64,000 nucleotides of DNA from positions 100,360,229-100,424,228 of the forward strand of contig NC_085048.1 in NCBI RefSeq assembly GCF_963662255.1, in the 5' to 3' direction. This document shows positions 11,721-40,611 of the stretch, piece after piece. Each line of letters starts with the position of its first letter. The stretch's first letter is position 1. This DNA is from Cinclus cinclus (taxonomy: Eukaryota; Chordata; Aves; Passeriformes; Cinclidae). Both the position numbers and the translations under genes were made by a program. The notes under the pieces are model-generated. The model saw only the letters and a list, made by a program, of their open reading frames with translations, was not told the origin of the DNA and made no database searches.

Positions 11721-12929
11721 CAGGTTCCAAGGCTGGTCTCTCACTTGCACGGAGTGAAGAGTTGCTGCACTTGCCCTTGGCTCCAGGGGCTCGCCATCAG
11801 CACTTTGAATGCAGCTTTTGTTCACACTCTGCCTCCCTGAGCCCAGCAGCATTGCTGGGCATGGACACGCACACTGCAGTCAACATGCCCCAGGCACAGC
11901 TGCAGGAATGAGATTGCAGCAAGTCCTGGCTGAAGGAGTTTCCAGTCTGCTGCAGCCCTTCGCCTGCAGTGGAATCAACTTGTGCTGCCATGGCGGGAGC
12001 AAAGGTGGTGAGGGGCTCTTTGCAGATGAAGGTCTCCTCAATCTGCTGCTGCTGCTGCTAGCTGGGCCTGATCCAGCTGCTGGTGTCTTCCCCCACAGCT
12101 GTATCAGGAGCCTGCCTGGAAAAATGACACTGCCAGTGCCAGTGCCAGCCAGCCATCCCTGCCTTGGCCCTGCCCACAGGGCGTCCAGCCTTCCAAACTG
12201 CTCCTGTCAGAAATGTCAGACAACATAAAAATATGTTCAAAGGAAACATTTTCCACATTCTGTCAAAATCATGGCCATACAGTCCATATGTTGGAGGCAG
12301 ACTGCTGTTGGCAGAATGGAGGAAGCCCCAGCAGCTGCTCTCCCCACGGCTGGATGGCCATGGCAGCAGAGGCAAGTCTCGCTCCGTGCCCACTGCAGTG
12401 GTTTTGCACCTTTCTACTACAAGTGTACCTGGATTTAAGCAGCGACATTGGGCTGATCATACTGAGGACTGGTTTGTAAGCCTTGTCTCTAGCAATTCCC
12501 ACCAGGCTGCAAGACTTTTGCTGTAGAAAGGAGTAGATAAGATTTTACAACACATCCATGAGCAAGACTGAGCCAGAACTCAAAGGACAAGGCAAATACT
12601 CCCAAATCTGCCTCCCATGGGGAAAAGCAGCAGAAAAGGAGATGAAACAAGTGCCATTGCAGCTAAGTTGCCTGCATTTATCCCATGGTCCAACCTTTCT
12701 GCACTAAAGCACTTCAATCCAAACACACAGCTCAAGGTCAAGGAATAAAAGTGTTTTGAGAGCATTTAAAGCCTGACTCCTTTTACTTTCAAAGGAAGGT
12801 AGATGTTCAATTCCTTAAAAACACAAATGTGGGTCTATTTGGGACTGCATCCTTCAAAATAAGAATGGGGGTTTAGACTTGCAGAACAGTTTCCGTTGGA
12901 AAACACCTGTCAGACCAGAGAGTCCCCCT
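11721..12929. other. Non-coding stretch, nothing recognised
   Basis: No exon with matching phase, no RNA gene and no clear transposon. It includes a short GCT repeat near 12,045 and a 'gccagt' repeat near 12,130. Unit-2 counterpart is 46,880-48,088. Confidence 0.5.
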
Positions 12930-13450
12930 GAAATCTTGTGACCACTATCACTGCCAAGGCCACCTCTAAATCATATCCCTGGACAGGATGCTATTGGCCG
13001 CCACCTGGGCACACGCTGGCTCATGTTCAGCCACTGCCAACCAGCACCTGTAGTCCTTTTCTGCTTGGTGGCTTTCCAGCCACTCTGCCCCCAGCCTGTA
13101 ACCTCCAAGGGGAAGTGCAGGACGGGGCGCTTCACCTTGTAGAACCTCATACAAGTGGCCTCTGCCCATGATCCAACCTGTCGAGATCTCTCTGCAGAAA
13201 CTTCCTACCCTCCAGCAGATCAACACTCCCACTCAGGTTGGTGTTGTCTGTAAACTGGCAGAGGTGCCCTTGATCCCCTTCTCCACATCATTTGTAAAGA
13301 TATGAAACACAATTGGCCCCAGTGCTGAGCCTTGGGGAACACCTCTTGTGACCAGGCACCAGCTGAATTTAATTCCCTTGTGTTCTGCCACTCCTGGGCC
13401 TGCCCATCCTGACAGCTTTTACCCAAGGAAGAGTGCATTAAGGATTTGAG
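12930..13450 (-). mobile_element. CR1 LINE internal fragment
   Basis: Reverse-oriented CR1 open-frame remnant with characteristic stretches ('cctgggcacacgctggctcat', 'ctccagcagatcaacactccc', 'ccccagtgctgagccttgggg'). Frames are broken. It is followed at 13545 by a second CR1 piece in the opposite orientation. Confidence 0.75.
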
Positions 13451-13544
13451 TATTTTGCTTGTCCTTTGTTCTATGTCTCCCCCTACATCCAGTGAAAGAC
13501 AGAGATTCTCCTTAGCACTCCTTTTGTTGCTGATGGGAAGCTCT

Positions 13545-13705
13545 GAATGCCCCAAGCCTGGAAGCGTTCAATGCCAGGTTGGATGGGGCCCTGAGCAACC
13601 TGCTCTACTGGAAGGTGTCCCTGCCACAGCCAGGACTTTGGAAGTAGACAATCTTTCATGTCCTTTCCAATCTAAATCATTCTGGGATTCTATGACTTCA
13701 CTGCA
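13545..13705 (+). mobile_element. CR1 LINE 3' fragment
   Basis: Plus-oriented CR1 end with 'aggttggatggggccctgag' and 'ggattctatgactt', the usual CR1 3' terminal motif. Confidence 0.7.
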
Positions 13706-13984
13706 GTCGCCAGATTAAACTTGGGCTTTGTCCCTTCTAAGGTTGTCCCTGCATAACCTCACAACATCCTTAGAGTCCTCCTGCATTGCCTGCCCCTTCC
13801 CCAAAGATGATAAACTCTGCCATTCCCCTGCATTCCAGCCAGAGCTCTCTGTGGGACCCACTGGGAATGGGACCAGTACGGAAAGCAGGGAGTCAGATAT
13901 ATCTGCCTAGGTCTCACTTCAGAGGAATAATAGCTAGGGAATATGTCAATGGCCAGAGGAGCGCAACGGCAAAAGGCCGGTGAC

Positions 13985-15960
13985 AGCAAAGAACAAGCCC
14001 TGCTTACAGGGATGGCTGCCCAGGGCATAACCACCTGCAGCTCTGAGAAGATGCCCTGGCTATGCCAGCAATGCCACTTGCCCAGAGGGCCTCTCTCACC
14101 ACCTCTTCAGCTCCAACCTGATGCACTTCTGCCTCCCTCTTGCCTCACCATTCCACTCCTGAGCTCAAAGCCGCTGATCAACTCTTCCCACTCTTGCCTC
14201 CATGTCCCACTGCTTCTGCCAATGGATGACAACGCACTCAGGCCTGAAAAGCTCCAGCTCCTCAAGGTAAGGAACCGCCACCCAACAGCCCCACAGGGAA
14301 ATCCTCAAGCCACCACCTACATGTCCCCAAGTCCACAAAGCCCTCCAACTTCAGCTTCACTCGCCACAGCGACATCCCGCACAGTCCCACGTGCTGCTGG
14401 GAGCCAGGCCCTCTGGGTGAATGGAGCTGGGCATGCAAAGCAGTGGCTGAGCGGACTGCACCCCTGCTTACAGAGGCTGCTCAGGCCACTGCCTGGACTG
14501 CAATGTGCCCAGGACTGCAGAGCACTGGCCCCCACTTACAGGGTGGCCCTGGTCCCCAAGGCCTATGGAGGCTCCTTCTCTGCAGTTCCGGGGCACTCCC
14601 CACTCACGGGGCGTTTGCCCCACGCAGGCTGCCTGCTGAGGGAGCACAAAGGTTCCCAGACCTGCAGCCTGCTTACAGGCCAGTCAGCACACAGGGGGCC
14701 ACAGAGCTCAGACTTCCCCCACGGCAACGGGAGCGCGACTCGACAGTCAAGCACTCCAGCTCATGGCCTAATGCCGAGGGGCCGGGGCTCCCAGCCCCGA
14801 TGACAGGGAGGGCATGCATCCGGCCCCATGACTCCTGGCCCCACACCTTTGAATGGCCAAGGACAGGGATGCCCGCTTGGTTACAGCGGGTCCCTCCAGC
14901 CGCCTGCCGAAGCCAGGGGATGCACGCAACCCCACTTACAGTGCCATCTGCCACAGCCCGGCACTCCCAGCAAGTGCCATGGAGCACAGGCTCCTGCATG
15001 CACCCCACATATGGGCCGGCCGGAGCCTGGCCCTGGCACAACGCAGCACAGCAACACATCTGGCTGCAGGAGCCTCTTCCTACACCAGGGAGCCAGGGAG
15101 CTCACACCAGCCCTAAGCAGTGCCAAGGGCGGGACTGCGCCCTGCGGACGCAGCACTTCGTCAACCTGCACCCTCGTTAAGGCCTGGGAGCCATCGTTCC
15201 TGTCACCTGCCTAAAGGAGCCTCCCCAGCCCTGCTTACAGGGACCTGGGCCTGCTCCTGGGGACAAAGCGCTCCACAATGTCGTGACATGTGCCCTGAGT
15301 ACGGGGCCAGCATGCCTGGCAGTTCATCAGCAGGACTGGAAGCCACACAGCGTAGGCAGAGACCCAGGCCCTGGCTACAGGCTGGTCCTGCTGCCCACAC
15401 TACCACTAAGCGGCTTCGCTCCATCCTCAGAAAGCAGGGGCCAGGCCTCACTGTTTCTCCGCCTGGGCATTCTTGGGGACGGCCCTATGGCTACACAGAG
15501 CTCCTCTTTCCCTCCTGGGACATGAAAACCACCCTGCTCTATGTCTAAAGTGGCCTAACCCATAAACACATTCTCTCACTCACACCAAGTAAGTGGAACA
15601 CAGGGGAGGGGAACACAGTCCCAGAAGAGGGAGCAAGTTCTGTGCAACCAACATGCTGGGGAGCCAATCCCCACCGCTGAGTGGGAGAGCAAAACCTCAG
15701 ACCTGCCCCTCTACTGCGGGAAGAATGCGGGGGCCTCCACACACGGAGGCGCTCCCGGCCTGGCACAGGGACAAAGACTGTCATGAGCCCCGACTACAGG
15801 GACTCACCCTGCCCAGCGGCCAGCAGCAGGCAGAAAGCCGCTGGGCTGGGAAAAAGCCCTGGCCTGCTTACAGGCTGTGCCAGGGACTGGCAGAGCTCCA
15901 TTTCCCCCCCTCAGGTGTGGAGACAGGGGCTCTCACCCTCCTTACAGGGTTGCCCCTCTC
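13985..15960. repeat. GC-rich degenerate minisatellite-like region
   Basis: GC-rich stretch without CR1 features in which the core (C/G)CTTACAGG recurs at about 14001, 14466, 14534, 14670, 14880, 14935, 15232, 15866 and 15942. Several spacings are near multiples of 65-70 bp. It carries long overlapping open frames in several frames on both strands, which I attribute to base composition. It could also be promoter or first-exon sequence of the gene to the left. Confidence 0.45.
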
Positions 15961-16730
15961 TCCAGGCAGCCAAGGCAGCACAAGCCAAAAGCTGAGCCAA
16001 GCTTTTCTTGGAGGCAGAATGTGTGTGGGATGCACAACAGTGTTATCCCAGAGCTCAGAGCTGTATGCCACCCAGGAGTATAAATAGATTTGAGGAACCC
16101 CTGTACATTCTAGTTGGCCTCGCTGTCCACTCATCCTTCTGCAAACAAGTTGCAAACAACTCTGTTGGACTGCTGTCCTGGGTAAATACACATAGAAATG
16201 TCTTTCCCAAAGCCGTGCATCTTTTCCCACAGCCTCAACTTGCTATGAAATTGTCATTGAAGACACCTCTGAGTCACATCTGGGGGAGATTGCAAAGGAG
16301 AAAAGCTTTGGGATTTGGGCACACTTCTCTTTGTTTCTTTCCTCAGGCCATTTGTGAGCACAGAACACATCTAGGTGGAAAACTTTTGACTATAAAGGAT
16401 GTTGGCTCCATTGTCCCCAAATCATGTGAACAGGTGGCCCCATTGTATTGCCAAGTCACAAACAGCAGCTCAAATGAAACATGGCTAAAGAGGAAGACAA
16501 GGAGCCCAGTGAGGAAAGGACATGGTAAGACATTGGCACACTGAGTGAGCTGCACTCCAATAACCACAGCACATCTCCTCTAGACTACCAGATGCTGGTC
16601 TCGGATTCTCTGCTTGTATCTTTAAAAACTTAGTTTATTTGAATTTTAAAAAAAACCGTAAAACATATCATCAAAATAAAATACATACAGTTAAAAAAGA
16701 TCAGAATTGTACAGCTGCAGTGAAAAACAA

Positions 16731-16736
16731 TTTATT
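16731..16736 (-). terminator. Possible polyadenylation signal for gene M
   Basis: AATAAA on the minus strand about 880 bp beyond the gene M stop, in an AT-rich stretch; a second AATAAA lies at 16634-16639. The linker exons A1 and B1 lie between stop and signal, so use is uncertain. Unit-2 equivalent at 51889-51894. Confidence 0.25.
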
Positions 16737-16807
16737 CAAACCTACAGCTAAAGATCAGAACCTATCTACATCTGTAACTATAAAGCCTAATGTATGAATG
16801 CTATTCT

Positions 16808-16950
16808 TCAAGCACTCTTTGGGCAGGCAGCAGCTTCTTCCTGAGCTTGGAGGAAAGAGCTCTTCTGGATGGGAGACAGCGACTTTGTGGGTAAGGACAG
16901 ACAGGCAGTGTCCAGAGAAAATGTCTCAGCAAGACTGTAGCCAGTCAGTT
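16808..16950 (-). pseudogene. Degenerate linker exon B1
   Basis: The acceptor CATTTTGCAG is intact and the start reads LTGYSLAETFSLDTACLSL, homologous to exon B2. The frame then meets TGA at 16808 and no donor is visible. Either a decayed exon or an alternative terminal exon. Confidence 0.45.
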
Positions 16951-17397
16951 CTGCAAAATGGAAACACAAGTGTAACAGTGGCAGTGATGCAAACCTGAAG
17001 CCTCTAAAGCTCCCTATTCCATGGGACACATTTCCTGGAGACCTCTAAACAGCTGCACAGGGAAATATGCTCCCACCAGCAGCCAATTGAGGCAGCCCAG
17101 ACCCATTTCCACTGAGCCTCCACAGGAACACCCTGCCTTCTGGAATGCACTGGGACAGCAGGGAGCCCAGAGCCCCGTGCTTTCCAGGAATGGTTCAGCT
17201 GCACATGCAGGCTCATGCTCCTCTCCCTGTCCCACAGCTGAGCATCCCTACAGCTCCAAAGGCGCTGGGAGCAGCACAGCTTATGGCAGGGGGCACCTTC
17301 AGGGCAGAATTGTTCCCTGGCAATGTGCTCAAGCTTTCCAGGCTGGCACCAGAGCCTTCCTCCCAGCAGTGAGTGGCCCACATCCCATCTTACTTAC

Positions 17398-17544
17398 CTC
17401 TGTGTGAGGCTGAGCCATGCACGGCCTTCACCTTGTCCTCATTCCGGACTTGCTTCAGGCCCCCCATGCCATGACTAGGAAGGGCAGTGGGGAGAGCAGG
17501 GCCAGATGTACACCCTTCCTTAGTATTTTGTCTTTTTGGCACAG
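17398..17544 (-). CDS. Linker exon A1, just after the gene M stop
   Basis: 147 bp, acceptor GACTTCTTAG, donor CACAGAG|GTAAGT, phase 1 at both ends. It encodes VPKRQNTKEGCTSGPALPT and ends HGSASHRG, clearly related to exon A3. It lies 66 bp beyond the TGA of gene M, so it would serve the next gene to the left. A possible ATG (17572-17570) upstream in the same frame could make it part of a first exon. Direct evidence of use is lacking. Confidence 0.42.
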
Positions 17545-17610
17545 CTAAGAAGTCAGATCCAGAGGTGTCCATCTCAGCACTTGGTCAACTTGCTGGAGAA
17601 CGTTGGGACT

Positions 17611-34132
<16,522 letters not shown>

Positions 34133-36181
34133 CTGTCACACAAGAGCTCTTTATCTTTATCCTCTGGGTTTGTGTTGTAGACTCAGAAGAAGCTGTAAAT
34201 CAGGTAAAAGAGCAGAAGTGACTAAATTGAAATCACACCTTTACAGCCCACCCATCTAATGGATGAGGAATTTAAAGGGTATTTCAGTCACTGCAAGGAT
34301 TTCTTGGTTTTTTGTTTTTTTTTATTTTTCATGAAACTGGCATCATTTGAATATTTCTGAACAATATGGAGCTGGCAAGCCAGGAGACAAGGGTTCTAGG
34401 GGTTTTTCTTGTCCACTGTTCTCCCCACTGCTCCAGGATCCCTTTCCTTCCAAAGAGCTGGAAACTCACCCTGGTGTCTAGAATTTGATGCTGTCTAGGA
34501 TGTAATTCTTTTCAAATGTAGTTTTCAAAGGCTTTGTTTCTGTAACTCCCACTCTATTCTAAGCTGTTGGGCTTTGCATTTTTGGGAATTTTTAAATTTC
34601 TCTTTACAACCAAGGAAGTGCTGGAACAAAAACTAGGGCAACCACGTGTTAGATGCAAGACAAGCTTTGCTTTCCCCATTAGATGTCCCCAGTGTTCAGC
34701 GAGCCTATACTTGTAGGGAATGAAGTGGTCATCCACAAGTTTCACTTTTTGCTCTGCTTCGCAGTTCAAGAGGCTTATTCCCAGCCTTCTTTCCTGCACA
34801 GACACCCAAGCCCAACATAAACATGACCTGCCTCAAAACATCTATGATCAGGGCTGATACTGACAAATCTAAATTTTCTTAATGGAAAATGCAGAGAGCA
34901 GGCCATGCTAAAATACTCTCCAACAGAGCTGTTAGAACAAAGAGAAATAGTACTTGGCTTCACAGAGGATAAAACAATTGGCAGCCAAGCAGTAAGAGAG
35001 GAAACACTTTCTGAATAAGGATTGTCTTTCCCCTGTAGAATGCTCAGGACCTAAAAACAACAGTAAGATTTAATGACACAGCTCCTTTCTAGTGCAGAAT
35101 TAATCCAGCAAAAATCTCACCATACATAGCGAGCAATACTTCTCGCTCGATGAATTAAGACTTCCAGCTGTATAACAGCAATTAAGGAGTCAATCCTACG
35201 TGGCTATACCCAGGATTTGACAGAACTAACCCTGAACAAAGGCACCAGAGGATCTGATCCCTTTTTCTGCATCAGCAAAATGATTTCTTCAAATCTCATC
35301 TCTCCTATCATTCCATGCCCAGAAATGGCAAAGGAACAACAACAGACTCTGATAGAGGCTCTCAGCTGGAAGGCATTGGCTGACACAGATGCACCAGAGA
35401 CCGCATTTTGTCTGGCACAATTCTACTTGTCAGGGATCAGGCAAGGCAGGAATAGGGGGAGAAGGCAGAAGGCATCTCCTCCCCCCAGCCTCAGCCTGCA
35501 CCACTGACACAGGCAGAGAGAGTCAGGCAAGAGATTTGTCCTTGTGAACCTGCCATGGGTGGCTCTGGGCTTGTGCTGTCAGAGGATGACAAACTCAGAT
35601 CCTGCATAGGATGCATGCATTTTGATGCCTCCTTCTCCTTAAGTGGAAAATTCACAGGGACTTTCTGTCAGAGGAGGTTTCCCTATATCTAGCAGTACAA
35701 AAGCAGGCAATTTCGCCGAATCAACATGAGATTTTAAAGGGTTCAGCTCAGAAAATACCCCAAGGAAAGGTATTCTCCTTCAAAACCAGGATGAAGGAGT
35801 GGGAAAATTTCTCATTTCATGCCAAATCCCTCCTTCTTTGGTGCTAATTGCAACACTAGAAAGTCAGCTGGGAGGTTAAAGGCATGTGCAGGATGGACAG
35901 GAATGTTTCCTTTTCATTTTCCTTTTCATTCACAGGGCCTCAAGATAACACACCAAGATACAGGTGCTGCCACGTAACGCTTCACATTGGTGGAATTTTC
36001 ACAGCTTCACCAGAGCACAATCCCAGTGACTGGGCTCTGGGAGAGTCCACTGAGCTCATCCAGGAATTGAAACAAATATAAAGATATCTTTTAAGCAATG
36101 GTATTTAATCAAGCTTTCAAAATGTCACCTCTGCATCAAAATTCCAATGAGCATTTAAGGACAGACATGCCCTGTACGTAC

Positions 36182-36228
36182 CTGCATGTTCAGAGTTCTG
36201 CTCTTTGCATCTGCTGCTGGATCTTGGC
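36182..36228 (-). CDS. Possible microexon E, L1 copy (weakened acceptor)
   Basis: Counterpart of 6552-6598. The acceptor is CTCAAG instead of CTCCAG, which should weaken it, while the donor GTACGT is unchanged. Confidence 0.3.
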
Positions 36229-38084
36229 CTTGAGGAAATGGAAGACAAAAGAACATATGAGGAGGGAGAAAGAGAAGGGAGGGAAGAGGTGTAGCACGAA
36301 AGGAGGCAATCCTTCTTTGCATGGTTACTCTGATGAAGGAGGAAATGCAACCCATCATCCCAACAAGGTGCAAAGCTGAAAAATTGTCCTTAAGCTTTCA
36401 GTTGCTGAAATCAGACAGAGCTGGCCAAGCTCCAGCTGAAACACAGCAGTCATTCATTGAAGCTGCATCATAACTCCCCAATTCTGCTGCCGCTCCCTTT
36501 GGAGCCAAGAGGCCCCTACAGACTCTCTGAAGCAGCAAGAGCTGCTAAGCTGAGACACGAGTCTGTATGGAGGGCAGCTACTTTGCTACTGCTGCCAAAG
36601 CTTGACTTTGCCTGCTCGTGCCTTACACTGGTGCCAGTCTTGTGCTGCATGGGGCCAGAGCACAGCTATGTCCTGGGAAGGATATTCCACCTCCTTGCTC
36701 TTCAAGAAGGAAAAGCCTTTTTCCAGCTCAACTGATAGGCAAGGCTATTCAGACTGCACTTTAAAAGCCCTGCCTAAGCTTTTCAATTGGAATGATACTT
36801 CTGAGACTCCTTCTTTATTGTAATCACTCGGATAAGCTTGACAACTACATTTTCTCACACGTATCTTCCCATCAGGTACAATCCTATATCACTTCTCTAG
36901 AGCCTTGCCCTCCTTGATTTTAGCCCAGATCTAAACAATCAACTTTCATCAGATTATACATCCATAACTAAATATTGTCTCAGATCTCACTTCACAGCAG
37001 ACGTCAACAAAACAGACAAGTTACTCCTGATGTTTACAGAGGTAGCACGTAAATGTACAGACACCACGCCAGCAGCCAATATTTGGCCAAACATAGTATT
37101 TTTGATGCTGATGCTGATAGTCAAGGATCACAGTATTCAAAGATCTGCAGGATCCAGAGACATGCAATACAGTTCCCAACTGACACCACAAACATTCTAG
37201 AGGGAATCAAGAGCCAAGCCCAGCAGAGGACTCGTCTTGAGGTGCTTCTAACCCCTGCCTCTTCTTCCCCACCACCATCTCTGCTCTTGGGACAGATGAT
37301 GTGGGATTTGACATTGTGCATTGGATCATCATAATTGTGCAAAATGGTGAATATACAGAGGTTTGCCTAAACACATGGAAGAGCTGACTGTTGAGAAGAT
37401 CCTCACAAGATGGGAAGAGGGAGGTGAACAGCACACTGGAGCAGCAGACACCTTGGATTACCTCATCTCCTGGGATTCCTGGACATCCATCTGCAGAGAG
37501 CTTTGCGGAGAGCCTGAAGAACTGCCAACAGGGGCACTGAGTGCCTTGCCTATAGGGGGGATCAAAGGCAGTCCCAATGACCCCTTCTTCATATCCCCTT
37601 CAGTGGCTGACAGCAAGGAAGTCTGAAAAGAGTGGAACACAGTGCTCAGATCAAGCATCCAGCCTTGCCCCCATTCATGGATCAAGACATAGACTCATGC
37701 TTTTTACTGTGAACTGGTAGTTATAAAAACTCAAATTCATGGGGAAATGTTGACCAGTGTGAGGAATGGAAAATAAACTGGTGTGGGAGATATCCAGTCA
37801 TACGCTTGCCACATCTCCCCAAGTGCTCACTTCTCTGCAAGTGTGCCTATACTCCCAGCTGGAATCCACATGTTTGGCATCAAGAGGTTCTGGGGCACCC
37901 CTGCCTCCACTGGCCTCTTGGATGGTGTGGGAATGGGTTTAGATCACTAGGCTCTTCCTGACCATTAGGTACCTCACAGCCAGTGCAGATCTGCAGCCAA
38001 GTCCCAACACTACCATTCTGCAGGGTGACAAAACCTGCTTTGCTCAAGCCCCTCCTTTCTTCTGCTGCTTCCCTTCCCTCTTAC

Positions 38085-38352
38085 AGTTGCCCAGCAGCCT
38101 TTGAGCTGCTGAGCTCGTGGGATGCTCGGGGCTCTCCAGCTCCCACACATCCATCATCTCAGGCTCACTGGCATCCAGGAAGCTGAGCAGAGCTCCCTGC
38201 CCTGCTGCTCTCTGCAAGGTCTCTGCCTGCCCAAGTTGCTCCAGGGCCCTCATGCCATGGCCAAGAAGAGGCATGGAGGCAGCAGGGGCAGATGCACACC
38301 ATTCCTTAAGTGTCCCATCATTTCTGGCACAGCTAAAGAGCCAAATCAGGAC
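38085..38352 (-). CDS. Possible linker exon F, first unit-2 copy
   Basis: Counterpart of 8456-8723 in segment L1, with the same open frame and GTAAGA donor. Confidence 0.32.
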
Positions 38353-39084
38353 CTGTTCAAACTCCACTGAAAGGCTCAGTTCCTGTCAGGGATACAATGG
38401 GCACTTTCCCAGCAAGGCTGAAATCAAGGACACAAGCCTTTGATTGGACCTTCTGTTTACCAAAGCTGTTGTTCATCTGCCTCTTCCTGCACCCCAAGGC
38501 AATCCCAAAGCAACTGCAGGTGCTGGCCCTGCTGCAAAGGCAATTGTGTGGCCTGGCTCTGGCTTGCTCTCCCCATGGCCACCTCCCATCCTTTCCCTGT
38601 GGATAAAGCCATGCCAGATCACACAGCTGCCCAGAAGATGATGAATGCTAGGAAAAAAAAATAGCATCAGAGATAATTGTGCAGAAGGCCATGGCTGTAC
38701 AACTCAAAAGCTGAGACAACCTGCCATTGACATGGCAGGACTGCCTGTTCCAGCAAACTCCTTTTCCCTTCCCTACCAGACACAGCTGTCTGTAAACACC
38801 ACCAAGACATCAATGTGGTTCACAGATATCCCTAAATTACTAAATGTAGAAGGATTGCTTGCCCAGAACTTTAGCAGCTCTGACATCTTGTTGCTGTTTT
38901 CTCACCTACAAGACAGAGGAGGAACCACAAGAGAGCCCAGAAATTTTTCAGACACCTCTCCTGCTGTTGATATGTGCTTAGGTCATGAAGTCTGCACCAC
39001 ACACCCACTGCAAAGACCGCCTGAAGTGCAGTGTCCAGCTGAGCTCTTCCTTACCTCAGCTGTTTCCCTGGGCTCACACCACAG

Positions 39085-40611
39085 GAAAAGCTCTCAAAAC
39101 TCTGCCTACAACACAAAATCTGAAAATGTATCACAAGGACTTAGCTTGGTCTCCTTACCTTACACATTTTTCCCTCTGAACACAGCTCCTGCTTGTTTCT
39201 ATTATCATCATAGCCGGTGCCCTCTTTTCCATTCTCTTGCTCCACACTGCAGATTTTAATTCTGTTAGAAGCAGGAGTGCTCTTCCGGATGGGAGGCAAT
39301 GGTTTAGAAGGAAGGAGCATGGAGGGAGATGGCCGGAATGACTTGGAAAAAATGAACTTAGCCAGGCCTGCAACGTGGAGACAAAAAATTGAACAGAGGC
39401 TGAGATGCAAAACTAAAGCATCTGAAGCTCCATATTCCATGGAACACATTTCCTGGAAACTTTTACTACCTGCACAGGGAAACATGCTTCTGCTGACAAC
39501 CACTGAAGGCAGGCCAGGGGGACACCCTGACCTACTTCCACAGTGTTCCCAGGGGAACACCCTGGCCTCTGGGCTGCCGTGGGACAGCAGGGAGCCCAGA
39601 GCCCTGTGCTTTCCAGGAATGGTTCAACTGCACATGCAGGCTCCTGCTCCTCTCTCTCCCTGTCCCACAGCTGAGCAGCCCTACAGCTCCACAGGGCACT
39701 GGGAGCAGCACAGCTCATGGCAGGGGGTACCTGCAGGGCAGAATTGTTCCCTGGCAATGTGCACAGGCTTTCCAGGCTGGCACCAGAGCCTTCCTCCCAG
39801 CACAGAGTGGCCCAGCTGCCACCTTACCTCTTTGTCAGGCTGAGCCATGCTCACAAGGGAACAAGTGAGTTAGGTGAACTCCCATTTTTACAATCAATAT
39901 TTTAATGAGTGAGGTAGCCAAGGGTTTTCTGTTCAATTATTCAGAAATTCACTTTGTTTTTGTTTTTCAGGAAATGAACCTCACTTTAATTACTCTGAAC
40001 GGTATCAAGCTGGCAAGCCAGGAGAGAGAGCTTCTAGTGCTTTGCTTTGGTGTTTCTCATTGCCCCCTCCCCCACTACTTTGGCATCCCTTTCCTTCCAA
40101 ACAGTTGGCAACCCACAGTGGTTCCAAAATTTGGCAATTACACCTAGGAAATTATTCCTTTCCAATGCTAGATTTCATGGCACTTGTTTCTGTAACTCCC
40201 ACTCAGTTTGGGGTTGGGATTTGGTGTTGCTTTTATTTCCCTTTACAACAAAGCAAGTGCAGGCTCATGAATGATGGCAGCCCACAATAGAGGTAAAAGA
40301 TGCTTTGCACTCCCCATTGCATGTCCTCAGTATTCAAGGTGCCCATATCTGTAGGGGACAAACTGGCTTTCAAACATTCTGCTTTTGCTAAGCTTCATTG
40401 CTCCGTGGCTTTATTCCCCAGAGACAGCCAAACTCAACATAACCAAGACCTGCATCAAAAAAATTCCTAATCATTGCAGTTAATTCAAATTTTTCTTGGT
40501 GGAGATGGCATACAGCAGATCATAAAAAGAAGACTTTTGTAAATCTGTATTTCTTTATCCCTTAAGAAGGACCAGGTTATTATAAAAGTGCATCAGATAA
40601 GGTTGAATGTT
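39085..40611. repeat. Diverged module block found only in unit 2
   Basis: Homologous to parts of 9.44-11.1 kb (exon B2 region and the intron to its right) and 4.0-5.4 kb, but clearly diverged from both. It holds exon B4, the conserved ~300-bp intron motif ('cacatttcctggaaac') and a decayed A-type exon near 39,830 in which the usual frame hits TGA. Absent from unit 1. Confidence 0.75.
39159..39367 (-). CDS. Linker exon B4 (PLPPI type, unit 2 only)
   Basis: 209 bp, acceptor CACGTTGCAG, donor GTGTAAG|GTAAGG, phase 1 in and phase 0 out. It encodes SPSMLLPSKPLPPIRKSTPA and then an Asn/Glu-rich tail. It is homologous to B2 but clearly diverged, and it has no counterpart in unit 1. It sits in the diverged 39.09-40.61 kb block. 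Confidence 0.48.

Larger units (their letters stand above)
35077..39084. repeat. Segment L1, first copy in unit 2
   Basis: Near-identical to 5440-9440 and to 40612-44600. Flanked on the right by the diverged 39,085-40,611 block. Contains possible exons E and F. Confidence 0.85.

Noticed and set aside
12938..13718. Short open frames in 12.9-13.7 kb
   Set aside because: They lie within CR1 LINE remnants with broken frames and are not host genes.
13943..15180. Plus-strand open frames of 286 and 245 codons
   Set aside because: They overlap each other in different frames within a GC-rich, repeat-like stretch, with open frames on the minus strand as well. Composition is Pro/Ala/Gly/Ser/His-rich with no domain, so they are best explained by base composition.
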